Positions 11,146-21,265 of a stretch of DNA of 49,041 bases are shown here, in pieces. The notes below the pieces were generated by a model that did no database searches, was not told the origin of the DNA, and saw only the letters and a program-made list of their open reading frames with translations. Location: positions 262,501 to 311,541 of the forward strand of contig CAUYUJ010015726.1 in the NCBI GenBank assembly GCA_963575745.1. The letters run 5' to 3'. The DNA comes from Prorocentrum cordatum (lineage: Eukaryota > Sar > Dinophyceae > Prorocentrales > Prorocentraceae). The position numbers and the translations under genes are program-made. Position 1 is the first letter of the stretch, and each line of letters starts with the position of its first letter.

Positions 11146-11210
11146 CCGAGCAATGCCGATCAACGCCGATCAACGCCACGGCGTTGATCGGCGATGATCC
11201 GCGTTGACCT
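11146..11210. repeat. GATCAACGCC palindrome, copy 1
   Basis: A perfect 13-bp inverted repeat, GCCGATCAACGCC at 11165-11177 and its complement at 11180-11192, with a 2-base loop. It is preceded by CGAGCAATGCCGATCAAC and followed by GATGATCCGCGTTGAC. Related sequences lie near 12.84, 15.86, 15.96 and 18.66 kb. Confidence 0.8.
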
Positions 11211-11472
11211 GAGACATCGCATCAACGCGAGTCGAGCCCAAACTTGCAGAGCGAGATCTGGGAGTCAACTGATGCAGAGAAAGTGCAGTGGCCGACCAGT
11301 CATTGCATCAGCGCCTGCCTTTAAAAGAATGCACGTCGCTGTGTATCTCACCTCCCCACCCGAAAGATAAACTAACTGCCATATTCGTCTCGAATACCAG
11401 ATCCCCCCTATGTAGTCGACGCGTGCTCGTGCAATCTAAAGCAACTGCACACAAAAACAGTCCCCGTCAACC

Positions 11473-12222
11473 TCAAGCTAGCGACAGCCTGGCCATTGTT
11501 GCAATCGCTTTCGCGAATTCCTCGGGATACGCCTGAGACCTCGCAAGGTTTCCACGGACTCCAGTGGTCCAAGTCTTACCCTGAGTACTGCAAGGGGTCT
11601 CCCTTGTCAGCTGGTCAACAGTTTGAGCCTCGCGCCTGCGCGTACCCCGTCTAACCAAATGATCGGCCACGAGGTCACGTGGCAAAGACGTGTATATCTC
11701 TAACATCTTGCACGCGCTTGAGGCCCCAAACGACGCTAGCGAAGTGGTGAAACGATACCCTCCCCCCATGATGATGGCATGGCGCACCCACGGCGCCTGG
11801 TACATGAGGGGGCACACTGGTTGCTCGACGGCAAAATAAACGTCGCGATATATACATAACGTCACAAGCCACGCAACGATCACAGACGTGAAATTGGCAT
11901 CTACTGATTGGGCGTTGGTGCAGTTGCCCAGGATCCCCCAGCCACCCAACATGCGCTGAAACGTGTGCCTACTCAAATACGAGAGCCAAGTTTTGCACTC
12001 AGGAGATGCCCACATTGTCCCCTTAGGCGAGAGATTCCACACACAGTAGGTAGCATAAATACATCCAAGCACAGTGGTAATGTCCTCACTGGGGTCGTCT
12101 GTTTTCTCGAACGTTGCAGTGTTGTGCCCGTCATCGCCGATCAGGTCGGCTGCCCTCCCCTCGCCAGCGAACAACAGGAACAAAGAAAACTGCTTGGGAA
12201 CCGCGTCGCTCGGCCAGAGCAC
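11473..12222 (-). CDS. Methyltransferase-like protein of a repeated algal family
   Basis: About 250 residues. Near the N terminus FLLFAGEGRAADLI looks like a SAM-binding glycine loop, followed by FEKTDDPSEDITTVLG with a possible acidic ligand. Next is a hydrophobic strand and SPKGTMWASPECKTWLSYLS, where a P-x-C-x-x-W stands in the place of the catalytic P-C loop of C5-cytosine methyltransferases, then VYFAVEQP. This order recalls a multicopy dinoflagellate family that I know only from memory; DNA or RNA methylation is an inference. No ATG is seen: the listed start is GTG and the open frame continues upstream towards a GA repeat at 12.27 kb, so the 5' end may be in another exon. It lies downstream of the transposase on the same strand. 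Confidence 0.5.
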   Translation of the reverse strand: MLWPSDAVPKQFSLFLLFAGEGRAADLIGDDGHNTATFEKTDDPSEDITTVLGCIYATYCVWNLSPKGTMWASPECKTWLSYLSRHTFQRMLGGWGILGNCTNAQSVDANFTSVIVAWLVTLCIYRDVYFAVEQPVCPLMYQAPWVRHAIIMGGGYRFTTSLASFGASSACKMLEIYTSLPRDLVADHLVRRGTRRREAQTVDQLTRETPCSTQGKTWTTGVRGNLARSQAYPEEFAKAIATMARLSLA

Positions 12223-12266
12223 GATAACCTTCGCGAGCGAGTGGACGGGGAGCGGACGAGAGTGGC

Positions 12267-12268
<2 letters not shown>

Positions 12269-12310
<42 letters not shown>

Positions 12311-12415
12311 CGGGCGATCGAGAGGGGTGGCAGGGTGAGAGGGGTGGGAGAGGGAGAGAACGAGGTAGAGGGGGAGAGAGAGCGAGAGATAGAGGGTGGG
12401 AGGGAGCCTGTGTCG
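12269..12415 (+). repeat. (GA)n and purine-rich tract
   Basis: A perfect (GA)n run of about 38 bp (12269-12306) followed by ~100 bp of GA/GG-rich sequence. It sits at the 5' end of the methyltransferase-like frame and may have disrupted or replaced its start. Confidence 0.9.
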
Positions 12416-12837
12416 CTATCAACTCAACCAGCTTGTGTGCCTCGACCGCGTGGGGCTTCGTGGAAGCCTCGCGGTCCAGCCCGATACCCTCGCACAGGTC
12501 ACCAGCAGCTCTTGGCATCCATGAAGGCATCATCAGTTCGAGCGGCATGTAGAGTAGGTGGGTCAATTGTATATTGGGGCATGGATGCGCTCGTCTATGC
12601 CAAGATGTGTTATGATCCTGAACATTTTGTAAATTCGGGTCTCGAACTTGAGTGGGTGAGCTCGCTCGGCGCATGATCGAAACTGTAAATTGAGCGCCTC
12701 GTCTACCCACACGGCATATTTGGTGGGATTGCCGTGCCATTGGATCCTGGAGCGACCAACACTTGGAGGGGGGGCGGGGGGATGGGGGATGAGGGTGGGC
12801 AAACCCCCAGTGGTGGGGAGGGTGGGAGACTGTATGT

Positions 12838-12900
12838 CGAGCAATGCCGATCACCGACCGTCAACGCCACAGCGCCGAACGGCGATGATCTGCATTAACA
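12838..12900. repeat. GATCAACGCC palindrome, diverged copy 2
   Basis: CGAGCAATGCCGATCA, AACGCCACAGCGCCGA and GGCGATGATCTGC align in order with the copy at 11146-11210 (roughly 80% by eye), in the same orientation. Mutations have weakened the hairpin. Confidence 0.65.
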
Positions 12901-12950
12901 GCGGGCGGGGGGCTCTGGGCGTGGTTGGATAGGGGAAGTGGGTGTGAGAC

Positions 12951-12952
12951 TC

Positions 12953-12984
<32 letters not shown>

Positions 12985-13055
12985 CGACGACCACGACCAC
13001 GACCACGACCACGACAACGACCACGACCACAATAACGGCTACGACAACGACGAAT
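12951..13055 (+). repeat. (GAC)n/(CCACGA)n microsatellite
   Basis: Eight to ten GAC triplets change into ACCACG hexamers and then imperfect ACGACA units. It ends just where the transposase C-terminal remnant begins on the opposite strand. Confidence 0.9.
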
Positions 13056-15151
13056 TCATTCCCCTCGACGCCACCAGACTCCTCTGAACTAAATGGCCAG
13101 CGAAATGGAACTTCGGAACGTGATGCAGGCGCGCCTCATCCGCTAATATTAGCGCCTCGTACATCAGTGTGTGTAGCTTGGGCAGGTGAACACCTGGAAC
13201 GTTGAACGGTAATTGTTTCAACGAATCGTACCACTCCAAGAGACGATACCCACACCCCTTCAACTTTGCCCAATCTGGAATGTCACGGTATTGGTCGATT
13301 ATGAACACTGCAAACCGACACATCACAAGTGTTTCGTGTGCTTTAAATGTCATCGTCCCCCCCAGCGTGCACGCCATCGACAAAGTCGCCGTCGTCTGGT
13401 TCACCCCCCAAAACAGATATAGTCAGATCGCCGATCCGCTCGTCTGGCTTCACGCCTTCATCTACCTGCCACCGAAACATCTGCATGCGCAGTCGTTTCA
13501 CTGCGCCTTCCATGCGTGCGAGCTTGCTCCCAGTGATCCCCCACGAGTTTTGGAACACGATGCGCCACAATATTGCAGAACATATGCGCATGATAATACC
13601 ATAGCACAGCGTGTGCATGATGTCGACTGCAATTGTCTTAGAGGGGGATGTGCCGAGCTCTTTACAAAAAATAGGGTTCGGGTGGACTGCGGGGCCCGTC
13701 CGAGTCCCATCCTCATCTTTTGCCAATCTCCAAAATATCATCTTCACGGGGGGCTGTACCGTATGCAAGTCCTGCGGGTTCCTTATGTCGTCGGAGCATT
13801 CTAACACATCCCCTTTTAAAAGGTTGACGCGGCCTCCATCCAACGAAACGGTGTTTGTCAGTGTTGGCCCATATTGCCCAGATGCTTTCAAATATTTTAT
13901 TGATCTGATGATCGCTAGCTTGGTTTGTTGGTCTGGAACGTCCACCTCATGCGAAGAACTGGCACGGAACTCGTCGTACGAGTCCTCGGCGACGAGATCC
14001 CACGGCCAATGGCCGCAAGTCGCATCACCATAATGAGAATGCAAATCTACGTCGCTGGCATCGCAAAACGGACAGGGGTTATTTTTCGACCACACAGCTG
14101 GCAACCCATGTGTTTTATTCATATCGCTTAGGTCCCCTTTCAGCCAAACTAGAGCAGCCCTGAAACCCAGATTATCCCCGTATGTGGTGTGCATGTGTGA
14201 CATGATGTGATCACCGTCCCATTTACGTCCCCACACATCTGTCGACGGCCGACGCCCTTCCGCCATGACCTCCAGACACCACCGTAGATAACGTAATATA
14301 ATCCATGTCGAGTGCCACCCCTTACATCCACATCGACAGCTTAGACCATATCTCCATGTTGCAATCAGATGTCTTTTGTTTGTCACCATATTAGTCAGCC
14401 ATACACCCAACATAGAGTCCGTAGTACTAGACGTAGGACTTTGATACCTCACCCCGTCCGTGTAAATCGCGATGGGCAGCGGCGGTGGCACGCCAGCGTC
14501 GGCACATTGCCGTGTGATGGCGTGCTCGGCAAAAGCTGTAGGCCACTCTGAAGGAACTACACGTTCCAGCATGCCAGGCGAGTGACGGATCTCGTCCGCC
14601 AAGCTTTCAAACACGAGAGATACTTTCAGCGCAAGCGTCGTCTCCAGAGATTTTCGGGGGTGGGTCCTGGGAACGTTGACGATTGTGTACAGATTGCTGT
14701 CTGGAAACGCTCGATCTAACTTCTGTTGGTACTTGCCAGACTGATGCCCTGGCTCTAATGCAAATGCAGAGAAGTCAGCGCCCAAACACCCAGCACACTC
14801 GGCCCAGTGGCAGGCCACTGCAAAATCTTGAGCACTCAGCTTCCCACACGCATACACGCATTGTAGGTGTTCCAAAAGTTTTGCACCCGCGACCCGCATT
14901 TCGGTCACCTGATTATTAAAATCTTCCCGTTCGTACGATGGGACAAATGATGCAACATCCACGTATGACCACCGTTTTCTCTTATATTTGCGTGATTGCG
15001 TGGCGGGCTGCATCGCGGCCAGACCAGCGGCGAACGGAAGGCGGGCTGCGCGAGCCACACACGCTCGAGCCCTAGCACCAGCGATGAAAAAACATACGGA
15101 GAGCGACGTGCAATGAGAAGGACCGATGAACCGATCGACCATATGTAACAC
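13039..15151 (-). pseudogene. DDE-type transposase, CACTA-like, one probable frameshift
   Basis: The main frame runs 15151-13343; a likely start is the Met before QPATQSRKYKRKRW (about 15013). Visible blocks are LPIAIYTDGVRYQSPTSSTT with an Asp in the first catalytic position, CRCGCKGWH, LKGDLSDMNKTHGLPAVW (possible second Asp), a CPFCDASD zinc-knuckle-like insert, and VDIMHTLCYG, which resembles the D-x-M-H block of CACTA/EnSpm transposases. The C-terminal helical part (PKLHTLMYEALILADEARLH, HVPKFHFAGHL) lies in another frame at 13404-13039; the frames meet at a C6 run (13404-13409), so a one-base slip is likely. Proteins of this kind cut and rejoin element ends in the nucleus. Plavaka- or Zisupton-like relatives are alternatives. 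Confidence 0.65.
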
Positions 15152-15365
15152 CGACGACGGCGCGATCGATCATCACGTAAGCGTCGCACCACTCTCTCGT
15201 CACCGCACCAGCTTGTCAACGTACGAACAAGAGGTTGGGGAGAGGTCACATCCTCAGCGTTGCTGGTCTGGCCGCGAGCCACGAGCTTGCAAGGATTGAA
15301 AACGTGGCTAGCACAAAAGCAGCTAGGAAAAAAAACGATGGCAGAGCAGGCAACCGTTCTTCTCT

Positions 15366-15440
15366 GTATCCTCCTCCTCCTCCTCCTCATCCTCCTCCTC
15401 CTCCTCTTATTCCTCCTCTTCCTCCTCCACCTCTCCCTAC
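15366..15440 (+). repeat. (CCT)n array
   Basis: About 75 bp of CTC triplets with ATT and TTC interruptions, upstream of the transposase on the opposite strand. Confidence 0.9.
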
Positions 15441-15856
15441 ATCATCATCCTCCTCCCCGTGCCCTCAACGCATCCCTCCACGTCTCCTTCATCATCCTCC
15501 TCCCCCAATCAACCCCTGCCACGACCCGTGGCGGTCGCCTGCCAATCTTCAAATGCGTCTTCACGCAATTGCCAACTGCTACGAGCTCCTGGCGCGACGC
15601 GCCAGAACAGATCTGCCATCAGTGTCAGGGCCAGCGCGCACCCCTGCTCGAGGCCTCTGGAGCCAGCCGCGAGATGGCGATCTCCACGACCTGGGCTCCA
15701 CATCAGGGGTTCTGACGTTGACCCCCACAAAATACGCCCAACGTGGGCTGCGAACGTGCCGAAACTGCATTTCATGGGCGGCCCCAGGGAAGACACCAGA
15801 AAACAACTCACGGACCCCCAACTTTCCAGAATCACCTGGTGCCCACCGACGCCTGG

Positions 15857-15996
15857 AAGGATCATCGCTGATCAACGCTCAACGCGGATCAACGCTGATC
15901 CTTGGAACCTCGTGTTTTTGTATATATATATATATGGTTTCGCCTCGGTCAACGTTTCCCGATCATCGCTGATCAACGCTGGGCGTTGATCCGAGT
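15857..15996. repeat. GATCAACGCT palindromic motifs flanking a (TA)n run
   Basis: GGATCATCGCTGATCAACGC begins at about 15859 and GATCATCGCTGATCAACGC recurs at about 15961, followed by TGGGCGTTGATCC, which pairs back. Between them is a short TATATATATATATATATG run (15920-15936). The motif orientation is inverted relative to copy 1 at 11.15 kb. Confidence 0.7.
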
Positions 15997-16100
15997 GGGG
16001 CCCCAGATTTTCGGAAATTTGTACACCGGACCGGAGAATATCCCGATCTGCCGCTTCGAACCGTCAAACTTTGGCCCCCACCCCGATTCTACCAAAAATT

Positions 16101-16190
16101 TGGGGTGCCACCTTTCCGAAGCCTCAAAACTTGGGGTGCCACCTGTTCGAAGCCTCCACACTTGGGGTGCCAACCGCAATTTCGGGTGCC
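16101..16190 (+). repeat. 31-bp tandem repeat, three copies
   Basis: TGGGGTGCCA starts at 16101, 16132 and 16163, exactly 31 bp apart, with CGAAGCCTC in the first two units; a degenerate fourth unit follows. Confidence 0.85.
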
Positions 16191-16271
16191 AACACGCCTA
16201 CACTGTTAGTCTCTCCTCACGCCAATGATTACCCCCCCCGCGGGGAATGTGGACCATCGTTTTTGGACGGG

Positions 16272-16412
16272 ACGCGGAGGAGGAGGATGACGAGGGGGAG
16301 AAGGAGGAGGAGGAGGAGGAGGAGGAGGAGGACGAGGAGGTCAGGGGCTCTCGAGGACGAGGGGGAGGAGGAAGAGGAGGAGGAGGAGGAGGAGGAGGAG
16401 GAGGCGAGGAGA
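16272..16412 (+). repeat. (GGA)n array
   Basis: About 140 bp of GGA/GAG triplets with a central interruption (GTCAGGGGCTCTCGAGGACG). Confidence 0.9.
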
Positions 16413-16738
16413 AGGAGTGCGTGGTTTCGGACCCCCCCATGCACTTGGCACTGCGGGCTCGCCCCCGCCATGCACCGCCGTCACGATGATGTCGCACCTG
16501 GGCTAACGGATGCAACAGTGGTGGAGGATAGGTGCTAGGGAGAGGATGGCGAGGAAGAGGACGAGAAGCAAGAGGAGGATGAGGAGAAGGAGCGGAGGAG
16601 GATAATCGGAGGATTGTTTGAGCTAAGCGAGGTGTGATGGTGCATTTACGCATCCCGTGCACCTGCCCATTGCGACAGAAGTCGTAGTGGCACCCATCTG
16701 CATGGCTGTTCGGAGGATCCGCAGCGCCAGCTGGTCGT
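16413..16738. other. No gene recognised
   Basis: Purine-rich sequence and the region just 3' of the coiled-coil gene. No polyadenylation or terminator signal can be assigned. Confidence 0.4.
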
Positions 16739-17681
16739 TCACGAAGCACCAGTGCGGCTCTTCTTCGATGACGATGCTGCTGCTGCCGATGCCTTCCGCT
16801 GCTGCTCCAGACGCGTGGCCTTCTGGGCGTTCAGCATCCTGGTCTCGTTCTGGACATTCTGGATGAGAGGGTTCACTGCCTGCACGAACTTGTTGAGGTC
16901 GTCGTCGAAGAGCTTGACTGCGTTCGCCGACGCAGTATCCTTCATGGCCTTGATCTCATCCTTGTTCTTCTTGACGTCCTGGCTCTCCTCAACCACTTGG
17001 GCCATGGCATCCTTGGATACCGTCTGGCGGAGCACCGCCAGGTCGCCGCTGATGTATGTCTCGTAGGTGCCATTGTTGCGCAGGCAGATCTCCAAGTCGT
17101 CGACCGACTTCTGCAGCGGGGCCAGGAAGTGCGGGTTGTTGAAGTAGTTCCAAATCGAGCTTGATTCCGAGTTCTCAACCTGGTGCTTCAGCGTCTTCGC
17201 CGCCGCCATCGCCAAACCGTAGTCCATCTTGATCGCCTTGGCCTTGTTCATCGTGAGCGCCTCTGGCGAGGCCCTGGCCGCTGGACGCTTCTTGACGAGT
17301 GGTTGCTCATCCGCCTCCTCACCATCCTCGTCCTCGGGCGTCTCGTCACAGTCGCCCTCCTCCTCGTCCTTGTCATCCTCGCCCTCGGCGTCCTCCTCAG
17401 CTGCATCCTCACCTGTCGCCATCTCCTCTGCCTTGCGCTTGGGCGCTGCCGTCGCCTTGCCCTTCGCCTTGGGCCTGGCGACCACCTGTACCTCCATCTG
17501 CTCTGCCTTGCGCTTGGGGACACCCTTGGCGGCCGCCTTCTCGATCGTCGCGGCGACCCCCGTGGCGGCAGCCTTCTCGATCGTCGCGGCGACAGCCGTG
17601 CCCTGTACCGCGGCAGGCGTGCTCTGGTCCTGCGGGTGGCGTGCTTCAAGATCAATCCCCTTCCCCCCTTGTTGTTTGCCA

Positions 17682-17727
<46 letters not shown>

Positions 17728-17788
17728 TATGATGTTCTGATTCTAAGGGGCTCCTGCACTTGCGCCCAGCCCTGGCCGCACGCCCCAC
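16739..17788 (-). CDS. Acidic/coiled-coil protein of unknown function
   Basis: The open frame gives 349 residues, but the first ~50 include a poly-Ser run encoded by a GAC microsatellite (17683-17727) and look non-coding. A good 3' splice site, CACCCGCAG ending near 17634, precedes DQSTPAAVQGTA, so the real exon probably begins there and joins the coding region at 17950-18633. Features: two copies of VAATIEKAAA, basic KRKAEQM/KRKAEEM patches, an Asp/Glu-rich block, KKRPAARASPEAL, then a ~150-residue helical, coiled-coil-prone tail with NYFNNPHFLAPLQKSVDDLE and ending SSKKSRTGAS. The KKRPAA patch resembles a nuclear localisation signal. No catalytic motif is seen. I know similar proteins only vaguely as multicopy dinoflagellate sequences. 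Confidence 0.6.
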
Positions 17789-18633
17789 ACGCCGCGAGGT
17801 CCAAGCCGCATCGGCAAAGTTGCCGCGGCTCCTCCATGCGGAGGGGAATCCCGCAATGACCCCGAGACCACTAGTGGAAGAAGCACCAAAGACGTCCCGC
17901 GAGCCTCAGGGGCCCCACTCGTCATCGTGTTTCGTAGTCGTAGCGTTGCTCTGCCGCGGTCCTTAAGCTTCGTCGTCCACGACTTGACCGTGAGGGTCCA
18001 CGCCTCCATCTGCTCCTCCTGGATGCCCTCCGTCTTGTACAGGAAGAGCAGCGCCTTCCTCCAGGTGCAGTACTTCACCCACGGGAACCCCATGGCCAAG
18101 CAGCGCAGGCAATAGTTCGCCGCCGTCGTCGAGTTCTTGTCCTCCTCGGCGCACCTCTCGGCGGTATAGTACCGAGCGTCGCTGTACTCCTTCTTGGACT
18201 GCCGCCTGGTGTGCACCTTCTCCTTCATGTAGTTCTCGTACTGCTCTTTGCACCACTTCCTGCGATAGTCAGCTTGCAAATCGAGCTTCCCCTTGAGCTT
18301 GGCGTACTCGTCTTTCTTCGCAGGGTTCGCCGCCAAGTACCTCTGCCACCGGCCGCCCTGTGGATTGCCGCTTGACCCGCGAGTCGGGACGGCGAAGTTG
18401 TTGTCCCTGCAGTGCTTGTAGTACATGCCGTCGTTCGTCACGTCATCATCGATGTCGAAGTCATCTGCGAGCTCCGATGCACCATCACCGACTGCTGTGC
18501 TCGGAGTGTGTGGGTTGTGCATCCACGTCTTATCGTTCTTGAACATCTCGAGGAACTGTGTGCCGAGCCCGATGGGCGCGTTCTGGCTCTGCTCCTTCTG
18601 GACCATGAAGGCCGCCTTCGCAAGGCGCGCCAT
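17743..18633 (-). CDS. Uncharacterised Lys/Tyr/Trp-rich protein, probable 5' exon of the neighbour
   Basis: A Met at 18633 opens MARLAKAAFMVQKEQSQNAP. The body is rich in aromatic and charged residues: GGRWQRYLAANPAKKDEYAK, LQADYRRKWCKEQYENYMKE, KKEYSDARYYTAERCAEED, CLRCLAMGFPWVKYCTWRKA. Composition and codon bias are typical of a real protein to about TTKLKDRGRATLRLRNTM (near 17930); the last ~60 residues change to low-complexity Gly/Ala/Pro and are probably intron. I infer an intron of about 300 bp between ~17,930 and ~17,634, with an uncertain donor (dinoflagellates tolerate non-GT donors). A 60-bp palindrome lies just upstream. No function can be assigned. Confidence 0.6.
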   Translation of the reverse strand: MARLAKAAFMVQKEQSQNAPIGLGTQFLEMFKNDKTWMHNPHTPSTAVGDGASELADDFDIDDDVTNDGMYYKHCRDNNFAVPTRGSSGNPQGGRWQRYLAANPAKKDEYAKLKGKLDLQADYRRKWCKEQYENYMKEKVHTRRQSKKEYSDARYYTAERCAEEDKNSTTAANYCLRCLAMGFPWVKYCTWRKALLFLYKTEGIQEEQMEAWTLTVKSWTTKLKDRGRATLRLRNTMTSGAPEARGTSLVLLPLVVSGSLRDSPPHGGAAATLPMRLGPRGVWGVRPGLGASAGAP

Positions 18634-18656
18634 CGCTTACTGCCGCGAACTCGCGA

Positions 18657-18716
18657 AGCATCGCGCGTCAACGCCAATCAACGCCGCGGCGTTGATCGGC
18701 GTTGACTCGCGATGCT
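18657..18716. repeat. 60-bp near-perfect palindrome
   Basis: Two 30-base arms (18657-18686 and 18687-18716) with no loop match at 28 of 30 positions. The core is GATCAACGCCGCGGCGTTGATC with neighbouring bases varying between arms. It belongs to the same family as the elements at 11.15, 12.84 and 15.9 kb and lies between the stop of one gene and the start of the next. Confidence 0.9.
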
Positions 18717-18737
18717 GCGCGGTTGTCCGTCAGCAGT

Positions 18738-19015
18738 TCAGCTGATGACATACCCTGCCACCTTCTTCTCCAGGCGCCGCTCCAGGTCCGTCTCCGAGTC
18801 GATCAAGCTCTCCAGTTCGTCTGCCCACTGCGCGGTGCTGCCAATGCCGACCTTGGCGGGCGGCGTGAACGGGGCCATGTACTGCAGCGTTGAAGCGTTC
18901 GGGTCGTCGGCCTGCGTCAGCACACGGGCGAGCGCCTCCGCCTCGTTGGTCTCCGCTGGCACCGTGGGGGTGTCAACATAGCTCGCAATCGTCTCGGCCG
19001 CGGCGGCGCCACTGA

Positions 19016-19068
<53 letters not shown>

Positions 19069-19279
19069 CCGCCGCCGCTCTCGGCCGCGTCCGCGGCGCG
19101 CTCGGCCGCTGGCGCCTCGGCCGCTGGCGCCTCGGGCGCGCCGCCGCCGCCGCCTCCCTGCAGGCCTGCTTGGTCGACCAGTGGTCGGTCGTCACCTTCG
19201 CTGCCACTGTCAATCGTCTGCACCCGTGGCTGCTCGGCCGTGCCCGAGTGAGTGGCATCCGCGAGCGTGGCAGCCGCCT
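18738..19279 (-). CDS. Ala/Pro-repeat protein of unknown function, probable terminal exon
   Basis: The frame is open from a plausible 3' splice site (CCCTAG, then GCGGCTGCC near 19279) to a stop at 18738; the first in-frame codon used as a start elsewhere is GTG, so an upstream exon is likely. It reads ATLADATHSGTAEQPRVQTI, then a Gly-rich turn, several copies of EAPAA encoded by a 15-bp GCGGCCGAGGCGCCC-type repeat (about 19023-19140), and a folded-looking tail with IASYVDTPTVPAETNEAEAL, GIGSTAQWADELESLIDSET and ERRLEKKVAGYVIS. Function unknown. It ends 105 bp before the start of the next gene on the same strand, with the palindrome in the gap. Confidence 0.55.
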
Positions 19280-19297
19280 AGGGATCAACAAAAGGAT

Positions 19298-19392
19298 GAG
19301 CAGGAGGAGGAGGAGGAGGAGGACGAGGAGGAGACTGAGGAGGAGGAGGAGACTGAGGAGGAGGAGGAGGAGGAGGAGGAGGAGGAGGAGTA
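19298..19392 (+). repeat. (GGA)n array
   Basis: About 95 bp of GGA triplets with GAC/GACT interruptions, immediately upstream of the Ala/Pro-repeat exon and probably inside its intron. Confidence 0.95.
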
Positions 19393-19659
19393 GGAGCAGG
19401 ATGTGGCACACGCCTGGGAGCCCTGTGCTCCAGCGTCCTCCATGGCCGACGCGCGCAATAATCCCCTCCCTAGAGGGGTCGACCAAAAGTTCTTGCGAAT
19501 CGGAGAGTTGTACTCGATTTTCATTAACACCTCAGCCTCGAGTGCTACGGAGTTCAGTCGTGACTGTCGGGGTGCGTCGGGGACATGCATGGACTTATGA
19601 GGGGGTACGGAACGGAATAGTATATAGCAGCATCGTTGATACATCTTGGGTTCTTTCTG
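19393..19659. other. No gene recognised
   Basis: Unique-looking sequence between two microsatellites, with no supported coding region. Confidence 0.35.
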
Positions 19660-19706
19660 GTCCTCCTCCTCCTCCTCCTCCTCATCATCATCATCATCAT
19701 CATCAA

Positions 19707-19755
<49 letters not shown>

Positions 19756-19785
19756 GGCATCCTCATCCTCATCCTCATCTTCCTT
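19660..19785 (+). repeat. (CCT)n then (CAT)n microsatellite
   Basis: About 24 bp of CCT triplets, then about 70 bp of CAT triplets (19682-19755), then CATCCT hexamers. The abrupt change of unit suggests serial expansion. Confidence 0.95.
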
Positions 19786-20004
19786 CCTCCTCCCAGCCCC
19801 TAGCGCTGCCCCCGTGTTCCTCGCAGAGGCTTCCTTGGGGCCCGACGGTTTACCCAACCCCCTAGGTCAGCAATCTTCGCGCCATCGCGAGCCCCCCCTG
19901 GAGACGGGCTGATGCTTTTGAGAAAGCCAGGCCGCGATTATCTTCGCGCCCCCTCGACCCCGTCCTCGACGCTGCATTTTTCACGCCGCCCCCAGTTAGA
20001 GCTG

Positions 20005-20805
20005 TCACATGTCGCCCGCGCAGCGGCGGGCGATCACAGGGTGAGGCTCCCCCTGACGTGCAGCGTCCTCGCCTGCTGGAGCAAGCTCTCTGGCGGCGGC
20101 ATGCTCAGGGGGTCGTCGCTCTCGCTGTTGCTCTGCTCCTTGCTGCTGGGGCTGATCCTCCTCAGCTTCCCCATCCCCATCCTCCCCATCCGCCTCTTCC
20201 TCTTCGTCCTCCTCATCTTCCTCCTCCTCTCCCTCCTCCTCCTCCTCCTCCTCCTCTTCCTCCTCCTTTTCCTCCTCCTCCTCCTCTTCATCATCATCAT
20301 CCTCATCCCTCTTATCCTCCCTCATCTCCTCGTCGCCCTCTCCATTCCGCTTTTCCCGTGCGCCGTCCTTCGGCACTCCAGCAGCATCTGGCCCAGCTGC
20401 TACATCAGGCTGAGATGCTGCATCTGGCTCAGCTGCTGCATCTGGCTCAGCTGCTGCACCTGGCTCAGCTGCTGCAGGTCGTCGCTTGGCTGGTCCACCT
20501 GCACGTGGCTGATCTCCTGCAGGTCGCGTAAGTGGTACAGCTGGCTCTGGCTCTGCTTCTTCATGTGGTGCTGCCTCATCTGGCTCTGGCTCTGCTTCTC
20601 CAGGTGCATTCGTCTCTGGCTCTGTCGCACGTGGCTGCTGCATGGCTGGCCTCTTCGTGACGGCTGCACCTTGATCATCATCGGGATCGCCGTCATCTGC
20701 TGTCGCTGCTGCTGGTCGTTTTTGTAGAGGCTTCGTGGGCTTGTCCTCCATGTCCAACAACTCCTTCTTGAACTCTGCTTTCTCGGTCTCCGCGTCCTTT
20801 TTCAC
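20005..20805 (-). CDS. Highly acidic KRPA-repeat protein of unknown function
   Basis: A 266-residue frame. It begins MKKDAETEKAEFKKELLDME and carries three basic patches, LQKRPAAATAD, VTKRPAMQQ and AKRRPAAAEP, which resemble the first half of a nucleoplasmin-type nuclear signal. Then come four units of an 18-bp repeat encoding AAEPDA-like hexapeptides (about 20385-20480) and a ~60-residue Glu/Asp block encoded by a GAG/GAA microsatellite (20195-20310). The tail is Gln/Arg-rich. It may be an intrinsically disordered nuclear protein, but the repeat content means part could be microsatellite read-through. It lies between two other coding regions on the same strand. Confidence 0.4.
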   Translation of the reverse strand: MKKDAETEKAEFKKELLDMEDKPTKPLQKRPAAATADDGDPDDDQGAAVTKRPAMQQPRATEPETNAPGEAEPEPDEAAPHEEAEPEPAVPLTRPAGDQPRAGGPAKRRPAAAEPGAAAEPDAAAEPDAASQPDVAAGPDAAGVPKDGAREKRNGEGDEEMREDKRDEDDDDEEEEEEEKEEEEEEEEEEEGEEEEDEEDEEEEADGEDGDGEAEEDQPQQQGAEQQRERRPPEHAAARELAPAGEDAARQGEPHPVIARRCAGDM

Positions 20806-21016
20806 GAGGTCACCACTGGCAATTCCTTTGGTTTTCCTTTGTCCATATTTCCTTACATCTTCTAAATTCTTTTACTTTGCGATGATTTGGGATTTATTAT
20901 CGAACGTTAGGGACCACCATTGCCAATCTCCCAAGCCGTCTTTCGTCTGGCGTCGTCGCTTTCATGTATCCGCAAACTAGCTACACGGCGTGACACCTTG
21001 AATCTCGTGCTCTGGA

Positions 21017-21231
21017 CGGGGGGGGGGTTTGAAGTGGGGGTTTAGGGTTGTGGGGTGGGAGGGTGTGTGTGGGTGTGGTCGTTTTTTTTGTTTTCTTTTT
21101 CTTTTATTTTCTTTTTCTTCTTTATGTTTGTTTCTTCTTTTGGTTTGTTGTTTCTTTTTTTCTTTTTCTCTTTTATATTGTTTCTTTTTTTTTTTTTTAT
21201 TTTCGTTTTTCTCTTTTTTGTTTTCTTTTTG

Positions 21232-21265
<34 letters not shown>

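Noticed and set aside
21022-21060. Telomeric repeat (TTTAGGG)
   Set aside because: Only one TTTAGGG in a G-rich stretch; no tandem repetition.
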